Assembly (NCBI GenBank): GCA_002427505.1
Contig: DIRJ01000047.1
Location: 41,013-62,641 of the forward strand
Source: Mageeibacillus sp. UBA5439
GTDB taxonomy: Bacteria; Bacillota; Clostridia; Saccharofermentanales; DTU023
Length of the DNA: 21,629 bases
Reading direction: 5' to 3'
Part shown: piece after piece, positions 14,377 through 21,629 of the stretch
Numbering within the stretch: the first letter of the stretch is position 1
Layout of the letters: every line of letters begins with the position of its first letter
The notes under the pieces: model-generated
Database searches by the model: none
What the model was told of the DNA's origin: nothing
What the model saw: only the letters and a program-made list of their open reading frames with translations
Made by a program: the position numbers and the translations under genes

Positions 14377-15851
14377 CGACTGCTGTCAGGGTTTGGTCGG
14401 AATAATATTTTTTCTTCTATTTGCATCAGAGCCCCGTCTTCCTCCTGATGAGAAACCAGAATAAACGGTCTGCCGTGTAAATGTCTTTTAATAAAAGCAC
14501 TGGTACGCACTTTTGTCTCACTGTCGAGTGAACGAAAAGGTTCGTCCATTAACAAAAAATAGCGGTCTGACAGCAGAAGCCGGGCAATGGCTACCCGGTC
14601 TTTCATGCCGCCACTAAATGTTGCCACAGCTTTATCCAGATCGCCGGTGAGCCCTAATTGGACAAAAGCCTCCTGTATTTCCGTCTCCGGGAGATGTGGA
14701 GCTACAAAAAGGATATTTTCTCTGGCCGTCAGATGAGGTAAGAGACGGGCTTCCTGAAAAACTGCACCGGCCTTTGCTGTTTTTCTGCCCAGGATTTCAC
14801 CGGAACTGGGCTCTTCCAGACCAAGCAACAAACGAAGCAATGTAGTTTTACCACAACCTGAGGGTCCTAGCACAAAACTGCGTGAATGGTCGGAGAAAGT
14901 GTGGTTAAAATTCTCCAGTGCGACCACATCACCATAGCGCTTCGTTATGTTTACAACCTGCAGATATGCTGCTTCTTTATTTTCCGTTGTGCGCGAAGCC
15001 GGCACGGCGGCTCCGCTTTCTGAGAACTTCGTCTGATAATAGGAAGAAGCAGCTGATTCTTGGCCATTTACTTCATCTTCAGGCATATCCTGACTTGCTG
15101 CGCTTTGAGTGCCAAGTGCATATCTCTGAGTCATTTTTCGCAAGCAGGCTTGCAGTATTTTTGAAAACAGCCAGCTGAGCATGACTATAATAGTGGTATA
15201 GGCAAATAAATCAGCTGTTTCCAGATAAATCTTTGCTTCATAAAATCGTTCCCCCAGTGAGCACTGAACTATTCCAAAAACTTCTGTTGCTATTCCTGCT
15301 TTCCAGGCAAAGCCAATAGCAGAAGACGCACCGGCAGAAAAATACGACACCGCACTGGGCAGATACAGCTTGCTCAGCCGTCTTTTGAAGGGTACAGCGA
15401 AAACCTCTGCCATTTCAACCAAAGCAGGATCGCTCATACGCATGCCTTGCAAGAGACTCTCATAGAGGCTGGGCAAAGTTACGATACAAACAACGATCCA
15501 GCTGCTGGAAGCAGCTCCAAAATAGATTAAAATTATAAGAATAAAGGAAACTACCGGAACTGCTTTAAAGGCTGAGATCAGTGGAGCAAAGAAATCTTCC
15601 CATGCAGTTGAGCGCATAGCAGCAATAGCTAATAGAACAGCAAGCACGGTTGCCAGAATAAAGCCAAAAAGAATCCGCCAGCTTGTAGCTAAGACTGCCA
15701 GCAAAAAATCAGCCTGTGTAATTAAAGCGGCAAGACTTCTGACAATATCCAGAGGACCTGCAAAGATCAGTGTATCCTTGAAGATGATTGACAGAAGCTG
15801 CATTACCAGCAGCCAAAAAATAACAGCTAATACCCGGCGGAGTTTTCTCAT
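14352..15851 (-). CDS. ABC transporter permease fused to its ATPase (nitrate/sulfonate/taurine importer family)
   Basis: A 499-residue fusion. Residues 1-240 are an SsuC/TauC/NrtB-type permease with about six membrane segments (near 7-24, 52-78, 96-112, 116-130, 170-195, 210-232) and an EAA-like loop around 145-165. A hydrophilic Ser/Glu-rich linker (245-293) follows. Residues 296-499 are an SsuB/NrtD-like ATPase: Walker A GPSGCGKT (329-336), Q-loop Gln366, signature FSGGMKDR (412-419), Walker B YFLLMDEP (431-438) and switch His468. The ATPase is short, about 200 residues, lacking the usual C-terminal tail. Permease and ATPase are normally separate genes in this family. The ATG overlaps the stop of the substrate-binding protein by 4 nt (ATGA). 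The substrate is unknown. Family assignment is firm by motifs; the fusion is seen directly in one open frame. Confidence 0.92.
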   Translation of the reverse strand: MRKLRRVLAVIFWLLVMQLLSIIFKDTLIFAGPLDIVRSLAALITQADFLLAVLATSWRILFGFILATVLAVLLAIAAMRSTAWEDFFAPLISAFKAVPVVSFILIILIYFGAASSSWIVVCIVTLPSLYESLLQGMRMSDPALVEMAEVFAVPFKRRLSKLYLPSAVSYFSAGASSAIGFAWKAGIATEVFGIVQCSLGERFYEAKIYLETADLFAYTTIIVMLSWLFSKILQACLRKMTQRYALGTQSAASQDMPEDEVNGQESAASSYYQTKFSESGAAVPASRTTENKEAAYLQVVNITKRYGDVVALENFNHTFSDHSRSFVLGPSGCGKTTLLRLLLGLEEPSSGEILGRKTAKAGAVFQEARLLPHLTARENILFVAPHLPETEIQEAFVQLGLTGDLDKAVATFSGGMKDRVAIARLLLSDRYFLLMDEPFRSLDSETKVRTSAFIKRHLHGRPFILVSHQEEDGALMQIEEKILFRPNPDSSRQTLPRMT

Positions 15852-16825
15852 GGTGTGAAATAAAAATCGTCAGACGGTAATTTGTTTCCTACAACTTGGG
15901 GGTTAACACTAAACAAAGTTTCCAGATAGGCCGAAAGCTGATCCTTCATATCTTCACCATCGATATAAACAATGTTGCATTCGGGTAATGCCTTCTTGGC
16001 CGGAAGCTCTTCGAATATATCCAAGTCAGATATCATCTTGGCAGCTGCATCAATATTTTCTACAGCAAAATTTGCAGAATACCCATAGCGCTCGCAGAAT
16101 ACTTTAACCTCTTCCTTATGCTCCTGCAAAAAATCTTTTCTGCCGACCAGTACACCTGTAATAAGGGGGCTGGCTTCGCCGTAAATATCTGTCCAGGCAG
16201 CATTCAAATCAACGGCTCGGTGAATCGATGGATTCTTGCCGGAAGCTACAGTCAGATAAGGCTCAGGTAAATGCCCTACACTCCCCTCTTCCGCTGACAT
16301 ACGTGCTACGACTTCTGCATGCTCTGATACGAAAACAAGGTTAACATCCTTATCAGGGTCGATGCCGTTATTTTCCAAAACTATTCTCAATACAATTTCC
16401 GGTGTGGCTCCCTTTCCGGCTGAGTAGATAGTTTTAGACCGCAGGTCTGACACATTTTTGATGCTGTCGCCATTTTCCGCCAGATACAGCACTCCTAAAG
16501 TATTGATGGCAATAACCTGAATTTCACCTTCACTTTTGTTGTAAAGTGCAGCCGTCAGATTAGCCGGTAATGCGGCCAGATCACATTCTCCTTGAAGCAG
16601 CATGGGACCTACAAGCTCCGGCTGACTTTCGAGAGAAAAAGCATACTCAGCATCTTCTCCCCCGGCATATTCAGTTGCCAATTGTGCCAAACCCATCGCA
16701 GTAGGTCCTTTTAAAGCAACAATATTAATAGGTTCTGAGGCTTGCTTGGTGCAGGACACAGAAAAAAAGACAGACAGCACAATTAAGACTACACATACCG
16801 TTCTAGTTATTACTCTTTGTTTCAT
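15848..16825 (-). CDS. Substrate-binding lipoprotein of an NrtA/SsuA/TauA-like ABC importer
   Basis: A 325-residue exported lipoprotein. A positively charged start and hydrophobic stretch (residues 9-22) end in the lipobox SVSC with Cys25, where the lipid would be attached. The mature part begins with INIVALKGPTAMGLAQL and has ECDLAALPANL near 79-89, a layout seen in periplasmic-binding-protein type II members of the nitrate/sulfonate/thiamine-precursor group. The ligand cannot be read from the sequence. The ATG overlaps the hydA stop by 4 nt and its own stop overlaps the permease start by 4 nt, so it is translationally coupled in both directions. Only a weak Shine-Dalgarno (AAGAAA) precedes it, which fits coupling. 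Its pairing with the permease-ATPase is near certain; the link with the hydrogenase is unexplained. Confidence 0.9.
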   Translation of the reverse strand: MKQRVITRTVCVVLIVLSVFFSVSCTKQASEPINIVALKGPTAMGLAQLATEYAGGEDAEYAFSLESQPELVGPMLLQGECDLAALPANLTAALYNKSEGEIQVIAINTLGVLYLAENGDSIKNVSDLRSKTIYSAGKGATPEIVLRIVLENNGIDPDKDVNLVFVSEHAEVVARMSAEEGSVGHLPEPYLTVASGKNPSIHRAVDLNAAWTDIYGEASPLITGVLVGRKDFLQEHKEEVKVFCERYGYSANFAVENIDAAAKMISDLDIFEELPAKKALPECNIVYIDGEDMKDQLSAYLETLFSVNPQVVGNKLPSDDFYFTP

Positions 16826-18708
16826 AAGCTTGTTTCTTCTTTCAGCGGATATACTTCGCGCTGCTCATAATGGGTGTGCAAGTATTTGTGAGCGCGTTCG
16901 CTGTTGGGCTCACCAAAGAATCTTTTGTAGAGTTCCTGAACATCGGAGTTCTTATATGACTTGCGTTCATTTTGGGCAAGATCTTCATCATACAGAGCCT
17001 TCGCTCTAGCGGGACGGGGGTCAAGAAATATCCTTTCTCTGGCCGGAACATATGGTTGTCCGCCACCGTGAATACAACCACCTGGACATGCCATAACTTC
17101 TATAAAATGATATGTCTTGTCACCCGCCTTAACAGCATCCAGAACTTTAGCTGCATTAGCAGCCGAGCTGACTACCGCAACTTTTAATTCGATCTCTTTC
17201 CCTTCAAAGGGAAGCAGGACAGCAGCTTCTTTAATTCCCTCCATACCACGTACTTCACTATACTCAAAGTCCGCCAGATCTTCTCCTGTGAGTATATCTG
17301 CTGCAGTACGTAAAGCTGCTTCCATAACGCCGCCTGATGTCCCGAAAATAACGCCGGCACCTGTGTAGTCACCCAGTATTGAATCTGCCTGCTCATCGGC
17401 CAGCTCCTTAAACTGGAGACCGCTCTGACGTATCATACGGGAAAGCTCACGTGTCGTCAGGGAGTAGTCGACATCACGCAAACCGTCAACCTCCATCTCC
17501 GGTCGATTTGCCTCTGTCTTTTTTGCGGTACAAGGCATCACGGATACGGAGACGATGCTTTCAGGATCAACACCCACCCTTTCAGCATAATATGACTTGA
17601 TCACTGCTCCCATCATTTGCTGAGGTGATTTACAGCTGCTGATATTCTCCAGAAACTCCGGATAATAGAGTTCACAATATCGCACCCAGCCAGGTGAACA
17701 GGAGGTAAGCAGGGGCAGTCGTTCATTATTTTTCAGACGGCTGATCAGTTCTGTTGCCTCTTCCATGATTGTCAGATCGGCTGCAAAGTTTGTATCATAA
17801 ACGCGGTCAAAGCCCAGTCTTCTGAGGGCAGCAACCATTTTTCCGGTGACGGCTGTTCCTATCGGATAGCCAAACTCTTCACCTAAAGCGGCACGCACAG
17901 CAGGTGCGGTCTGTACAATCACGAATTTATCCGGGTTTTCTATTTCCTTTAATACCTCCTCTATCTGATCCTTCTCGTGCAGGGCTCCAACCGGACATGC
18001 CTCAATGCACTGTCCGCAATAGAGGCAATTGACATCCTTCATGCTGTAGCCGAAAGCTGGACCTACGGTTGTTTCAAATCCACGCTTAGAAAATTCAAGT
18101 ACGCCGATTCCCTGCACTTTTTTACAGGTATTGACACAGCGTCCACACAGAATACACTTGCCGGGATCACGCACAACGGACCAGGATAAATCATCTATTT
18201 CTGCTGCACGAACCGCCCCGGTAAAGCGCGAGGTCTGAACTCCATACATAGCGCAAAGGCGCTGAAATTCGCAATTGTCATTTCTGATACAGGAGAGGCA
18301 ATCACTATTGTGGTTTGCTTTAATCAATTCTAAATTAAGCCTTACCGTTTTTCTCACACGTGTACTGTTCGTGCGAACTACCATACCCTCAGCCACCTTG
18401 GTTGAGCAGGCTGTAAGCATACGGAAGTCTTCACCTTGTTTACGCGCTACATCAACGAGACAGACTCGGCAGGAAGAGTTTTCGTTAATTCCCCGCAAAT
18501 AGCAGAGCGAAGGTATTTCATAGCCTGCTTTACGCGCAGCCATAATTAAATTCCAGTTCTCCGGGCAAGCCACATCCTGTCCGTTAATGTTCAAATTTAC
18601 CAGCGCTGCCTCTTCCTCTAACTCCAGCTTCAGTTCTTCATTCATGGCCTCAGCTCCGGAAGAAAAAGGAACAGAGTGTATTTTATCTCTTGTTTTGGTT
18701 TGACGCAT
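16822..18708 (-). CDS. hydA: [FeFe]-hydrogenase catalytic subunit HydA (HndD-like, NAD-linked trimeric type)
   Basis: A 628-residue cytoplasmic catalytic subunit. In order: an N-terminal [2Fe-2S] domain (CRVC near 80-83), a His-ligated [4Fe-4S] site (His133, Cys137, Cys140, Cys146), two ferredoxin clusters (CILCGRC-VNTC at 185-195, CLYCGQCIEAC at 228-238), then the H-cluster domain. H-cluster motifs are L1 TSCSPGW (335-341), L2 MPCTAKKTE (391-399) and L3 MACPGGCIHGGGQP (539-552), and the small-subunit tail domain is present. L1 has Ser where many enzymes have a second Cys. With HydB and HydC it should couple H2 to NAD(P)H and ferredoxin, probably by electron bifurcation. Start: ATG 18708 has GAGG 9 nt upstream in the 22-nt gap after hydB. 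ATG 18645, also with GGAG, would remove 21 non-conserved residues and is a real alternative. Confidence 0.95.
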   Translation of the reverse strand: MRQTKTRDKIHSVPFSSGAEAMNEELKLELEEEAALVNLNINGQDVACPENWNLIMAARKAGYEIPSLCYLRGINENSSCRVCLVDVARKQGEDFRMLTACSTKVAEGMVVRTNSTRVRKTVRLNLELIKANHNSDCLSCIRNDNCEFQRLCAMYGVQTSRFTGAVRAAEIDDLSWSVVRDPGKCILCGRCVNTCKKVQGIGVLEFSKRGFETTVGPAFGYSMKDVNCLYCGQCIEACPVGALHEKDQIEEVLKEIENPDKFVIVQTAPAVRAALGEEFGYPIGTAVTGKMVAALRRLGFDRVYDTNFAADLTIMEEATELISRLKNNERLPLLTSCSPGWVRYCELYYPEFLENISSCKSPQQMMGAVIKSYYAERVGVDPESIVSVSVMPCTAKKTEANRPEMEVDGLRDVDYSLTTRELSRMIRQSGLQFKELADEQADSILGDYTGAGVIFGTSGGVMEAALRTAADILTGEDLADFEYSEVRGMEGIKEAAVLLPFEGKEIELKVAVVSSAANAAKVLDAVKAGDKTYHFIEVMACPGGCIHGGGQPYVPARERIFLDPRPARAKALYDEDLAQNERKSYKNSDVQELYKRFFGEPNSERAHKYLHTHYEQREVYPLKEETSL

Positions 18709-18730
18709 AATCTTTATCCTCAACTAAGCT

Positions 18731-20734
18731 CTATCTGCGCTCAATTGCATTGAAAGCACAATTCGCAATGCAAAGTCCACAGCGGGTACAAATATCCAAA
18801 TCTATTTCATGAATCTCGCGCGGTTTGCCGCTGATCGCATGCACAGGGCAGATACGGGCACACTTGGTGCAACCCTTACAATTAGCAGTGATAATATATC
18901 CGAGCAGATTTTTACAGACATGTGAGGGGCACTGCTTATCTCTGATATGAGTCTCATATTCATCGCGGAATTGTCTCAAGGTTGACAAAACAGGGTTAGC
19001 AGCAGTTTGACCTAAGGCGCAAAGTGAGCTCAGTTGCAAATGCTCACCCAGCTCTTCAAGAAGATCCAGGTCTTCCATTTGGGCATGACCTCCGGTGATG
19101 CGCTCAAGTATCTCTAACATGCGTTTAGTTCCTTCTCGGCAGGGAACACATTGACCGCAGGATTCATCCACGGTGAACTCAGTATAGAAACGAGCAATAT
19201 CAACCATGCAATTGTCTTCATCCATCACAATAAGGCCGCCCGATCCCATCATCGATCCGGCTGCTTTCAGAGTATCAAAGTCTACTTGCAAATCCAGATT
19301 TTCTTCCGTAATACACCCGCCTGAAGGACCGCCCGTCTGCACAGCCTTAATTTTTTTATTGTCAGGACAGCCACCACCAATGTCGAAAATAACCTCTCTC
19401 AGCGTTATTCCCATGGGGACCTCAAGCAGACCCGTATGTTCTACCTTTCCTCCCAAAGCAAAAACTTTGGTTCCGGGTGATCTTTCGGTACCGATTGTTC
19501 GGAACCACTGTGATCCATTCAAGATAATGCCGGGAACATTCGCCAGTGTTTCGACGTTATTTATAATTGTCGGTTGACCATATAGTCCATGGGCAGCAGG
19601 AAAGGGAGGCTTGTTTCGTGGCATACCACGCCCACCCTCAATCGAGGCAATTAAAGCAGTTTCTTCACCACAGACAAAGGCGCCGGCACCTAAACGCAAT
19701 TCAATATCGAAAGAAAAATCACTAGCCATGATATGGTCACCCAATAATCCCAGTTCATGAGCTTGTTCTATCGCAATATTTAGTCGTTTAACCGCTGTTG
19801 GATATTCCGCGCGCACATAGATATATCCTTTACTGGCGCCAATGGCATAGCCGCCAATTATCATCGCTTCCAAAACGGCATGGGGGTCGCCTTCCAAAAC
19901 ACTGCGGTCCATGAATGCCCCCGGATCGCCCTCATCAGCGTTACAGATAAAATACTTTTCTTCTGCTTTCTCACGGGCAGCGAAGCTCCATTTTATCCCG
20001 GTTGGAAAACCCGCTCCACCACGTCCGCGCAAACCGGAGTCTGTAATACATTCGATCACAGCTTTAGCTGACATACCGGTCAAGGCCCGCTCGAGCGCAG
20101 CATAGGCACCAAGTGCAATAGCTTCATCTATGCGTTCGGGGTTAATATATCCACAGTTTCTCAAAACCTGACGTTTTTGCTTTTTATAAAAAGGCAAATC
20201 AGTGAAATGCTCCGGCAGACCGGCAAGTTCAGACTCCGGGCTCTCTTCCTCTATGACCAGCTCCCTGGACCTGCTATCAAGCTCTGTTGTGGTAACGGGC
20301 TCTAATTTATGGCTGAGATAACTATGTGCCTCAGCATCTCTTTGTTTCTGTTCACGCTGCTGACGTAAAAAACCCCTTAATGTAAACTCCTCCACCGGCT
20401 CACCATGAAGCAGGTGCTGTCGTACTATAGTAATTGCCTTGACAGGATCAACTTTTACATAAGAAACTTTTTCTTTGCCCTTTTCATATATTTCTACAAT
20501 AGGCTCGAATGAACAAAGTCCAATACAGCCCGTAATTTCAAGAGAAATATCGTTCAAGTCGTTTCGTTCAACTTCCTGTCGTAAAGCTTCAAAAGTTAAG
20601 TCCGCGCCTGCAGAAATTCCACAAGTTGCCATGCCAACTGTTACCCGGAAATGCTCAGGCTGTTCCAGTTCAGCTAAGGTGCACTTACGCAAATTTGCAA
20701 TGTTTGCCCAGGATGTTCCAGTTTTTGTGATCAT
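18731..20734 (-). CDS. hydB: NAD-linked [FeFe]-hydrogenase subunit HydB (NuoF-like)
   Basis: A 667-residue flavoprotein subunit that binds FMN and NAD(H). The thioredoxin-like [2Fe-2S] N-terminal domain has Cys38 in TCGISAGA and CIGLC at 70-74. The NuoF core follows with GRGGAGFPTG (237-246), the FMN/NADH region ICNADEGDPGAF (263-274) and CGEETALIASIEGGRG (355-370), then an SLBB segment. The NuoF [4Fe-4S] site is Cys526-GQ-Cys-VP-Cys532 with Cys572. The C-terminus carries two ferredoxin clusters (CKGCTKCARIC at 619-629, CTRCGLCIANC at 649-659), as in HydB/HndC and unlike plain NuoF. The ATG has GGAGG 7 nt upstream and overlaps the hydC stop by 4 nt. The subunit composition fits electron-bifurcating hydrogenases, but sequence alone cannot prove bifurcation. 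Confidence 0.96.
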   Translation of the reverse strand: MITKTGTSWANIANLRKCTLAELEQPEHFRVTVGMATCGISAGADLTFEALRQEVERNDLNDISLEITGCIGLCSFEPIVEIYEKGKEKVSYVKVDPVKAITIVRQHLLHGEPVEEFTLRGFLRQQREQKQRDAEAHSYLSHKLEPVTTTELDSRSRELVIEEESPESELAGLPEHFTDLPFYKKQKRQVLRNCGYINPERIDEAIALGAYAALERALTGMSAKAVIECITDSGLRGRGGAGFPTGIKWSFAAREKAEEKYFICNADEGDPGAFMDRSVLEGDPHAVLEAMIIGGYAIGASKGYIYVRAEYPTAVKRLNIAIEQAHELGLLGDHIMASDFSFDIELRLGAGAFVCGEETALIASIEGGRGMPRNKPPFPAAHGLYGQPTIINNVETLANVPGIILNGSQWFRTIGTERSPGTKVFALGGKVEHTGLLEVPMGITLREVIFDIGGGCPDNKKIKAVQTGGPSGGCITEENLDLQVDFDTLKAAGSMMGSGGLIVMDEDNCMVDIARFYTEFTVDESCGQCVPCREGTKRMLEILERITGGHAQMEDLDLLEELGEHLQLSSLCALGQTAANPVLSTLRQFRDEYETHIRDKQCPSHVCKNLLGYIITANCKGCTKCARICPVHAISGKPREIHEIDLDICTRCGLCIANCAFNAIERR

Positions 20735-21291
20735 GCCGGATCCTCCGCTTCAGCTTTGCCGCCGGGTGAGGCCAGTGAAGCTGCTCCCACGGCTGCGTCT
20801 TTCAAACGATAATTATCAAGAATTTGCTCCAGCTCGTTCAAGTCCACGATATTAGCGTAAACTTCCTCATCAATCATAATTACCGGAGCCAGACCGCAGC
20901 AGCCAATACATCTTGCTGCTGTGATGCTGAACAAGCCATCCGCTGAAACTTCTCCAACTTTGATATTGAGCAGTTCACAGAGTTTATCCAATACATTCTG
21001 AGCGCCCTTAACATAGCATGCCGTGCCCATGCATACTGAAATACGGTGTTTTCCTTCCGCTTCCAGTAAGAATTGACTGTAAAATGTAGATACTCCATAA
21101 AGTTCTGCTACAGAAATACCTGTACGGGCAGAAATATGTTTATGCACTTCCAAAGGCAAATAACCAAATAACTGCTGAGCTTTTTGCAGAGCAATCATAG
21201 CTATCCCTTTTTCCCCCTGTAATTTCTTTAAGAACTTGTCGAGTTCTAAAAATCTGGGATCGTTAACTTCGATTTGTTTTGACTGACACAT
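20731..21291 (-). CDS. hydC: NAD-linked [FeFe]-hydrogenase subunit HydC (NuoE-like)
   Basis: A 186-residue thioredoxin-fold [2Fe-2S] protein. Ligands are Cys87 and Cys92 in CMGTAC, and Cys128 and Cys132 in CIGCC. A helical N-terminal domain (about 10-75) precedes them, as in NuoE. The last 25 residues are Ala/Gly/Glu-rich and probably disordered. Start: ATG 21291 has AGGAGG 7 nt upstream; the TTG immediately before it (21294) is less well placed. It is the first gene of the hydCBA-transporter operon. The gap upstream (21292-21553) contains a terminator for the preceding gene. I could not find a convincing sigma-A promoter or a Rex operator there. Confidence 0.95.
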   Translation of the reverse strand: MCQSKQIEVNDPRFLELDKFLKKLQGEKGIAMIALQKAQQLFGYLPLEVHKHISARTGISVAELYGVSTFYSQFLLEAEGKHRISVCMGTACYVKGAQNVLDKLCELLNIKVGEVSADGLFSITAARCIGCCGLAPVIMIDEEVYANIVDLNELEQILDNYRLKDAAVGAASLASPGGKAEAEDPA

Positions 21292-21484
21292 CAAAAATCC
21301 TCCTGATCCTGTCTATTTGAAGCTATTCTGTCCTTGGCCGATCTGTTACACCTCACTAATTGCCTAGTGTCATCACAATAAAATATACACCTACAAGCCC
21401 AATCATAATAACACAATATTTCCAAATTCTTTGTGCATATTCACTAGACCTTTAATGTTCGATATGTCCTCTTTTTTTTACAAT

Positions 21485-21524
21485 AAAAAGAGTCCTCTCC
21501 ATGCCTGCTGCAATTTGAGGACCC
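21485..21524 (-). terminator. Intrinsic terminator of the gene upstream of hydC
   Basis: GGGTCCTC (minus strand, 21524-21517) pairs with GAGGACTC (21497-21490), 8 bp with one G-U pair, and is followed directly by five U residues. The 19-nt loop can itself form a small TGC/GCA stem. It ends the transcript of the minus-strand gene at the right edge, so hydC probably has its own promoter in the next 190 nt. Confidence 0.75.
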
Positions 21525-21553
21525 TTTAACATGACTTTATTTACTTATCCGGC

Positions 21554-21629
21554 TCAGCCGCAGTACTCTCGCAAATCCTGCAGTAAGTTCTTTAAAGAAG
21601 CTGTTGCGTCACCCAGAAGCAGAGCGATC
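21554..21629 (-). CDS. C-terminal end of an unidentified gene, possibly a transhydrogenase beta subunit
   Basis: The last 24 codons of a minus-strand gene, ending in TGA at 21554-21556. The peptide ends A-L-L-L-G-D-A-T-A-S-L-K-N-L-L-Q-D-L and a short polar tail. It resembles the C-terminus of NAD(P) transhydrogenase beta subunits, whose last residues in E. coli, as I remember, are of the form L-F-G-D-A-x-x-S/C-V-x-x-I-L-x-x-L. A terminator follows 30 nt later, which supports a real gene end. The identification rests on a short match and is tentative. Confidence 0.45.
   Translation of the reverse strand, partial: IALLLGDATASLKNLLQDLREYCG

Noticed and set aside
18709..18723. TTG start for hydA at 18723
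   Set aside because: The Shine-Dalgarno GAGG overlaps this codon, so it cannot serve it; the sequence fits ATG 18708 (or 18645) instead.
21292..21480. Promoter or Rex operator for hydC
   Set aside because: Several AT-rich hexamers (for example TATGAT, TATATT) are present but none has a matching -35 at 16-18 bp, and no Rex-like palindrome was found; not annotated.

Overview
The window reads as chromosomal DNA of a strictly anaerobic, amino-acid-fermenting bacterium, most likely a Clostridia-type Firmicute. The grounds are a selenocysteine-containing glycine reductase cluster with its own thioredoxin system, a trimeric NAD-linked [FeFe]-hydrogenase, and a standard str ribosomal operon with strong AGGAGG-type ribosome binding sites. 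The species cannot be named from the sequence. No tRNA, rRNA, CRISPR array, insertion sequence or phage gene was seen. Coding density is high, and all genes are on the minus strand except the two-gene unit at 12210-14376.

Region 1 (1-4700, minus): a Stickland glycine reductase operon in the order grdX, grdE, grdB, trxB, trxA. The first codons of another gene, possibly grdA, are cut off at the left edge. grdB is read through an in-frame UGA (selenocysteine) followed by a small hairpin. GrdE carries the Asn-Cys site where the pro-protein is processed to a pyruvoyl subunit. TrxB and TrxA pass NADPH electrons to the reductase, which makes acetyl phosphate from glycine. A good promoter lies upstream of grdX, overlapped by inverted and direct repeats that look like an operator.

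Region 2 (4701-12209, minus): lon, then the str operon read in the order rpsL, rpsG, fusA, tuf, closed by a strong terminator after tuf. Promoter-like sites are visible before rpsL, tuf and lon. S12 has arginine at the position of the streptomycin-resistance residue Lys88.

Region 3 (12210-14376, plus): an AmmeMemoRadiSam pair, a Memo-like/AMMECR1 fusion overlapping a radical SAM enzyme. The radical SAM protein seems to lack the family's C-terminal segment, and its 3' end overlaps the convergent neighbour.

Region 4 (14352-21629, minus): a five-gene unit, hydC-hydB-hydA followed by a substrate-binding lipoprotein and an ABC permease fused to its own ATPase. Three of its four junctions are 4-nt ATGA overlaps. 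Linking a probably electron-bifurcating hydrogenase so tightly to a nitrate/sulfonate-type importer of unknown substrate is the most unusual arrangement in the window. Upstream lie a terminator and the C-terminal end of another minus-strand gene, possibly a transhydrogenase beta subunit.

Together the genes suggest a cell that ferments amino acids, reduces glycine with NADPH, and exchanges electrons with H2 through the HydABC complex. The link between the hydrogenase and the transporter is inference from gene order.
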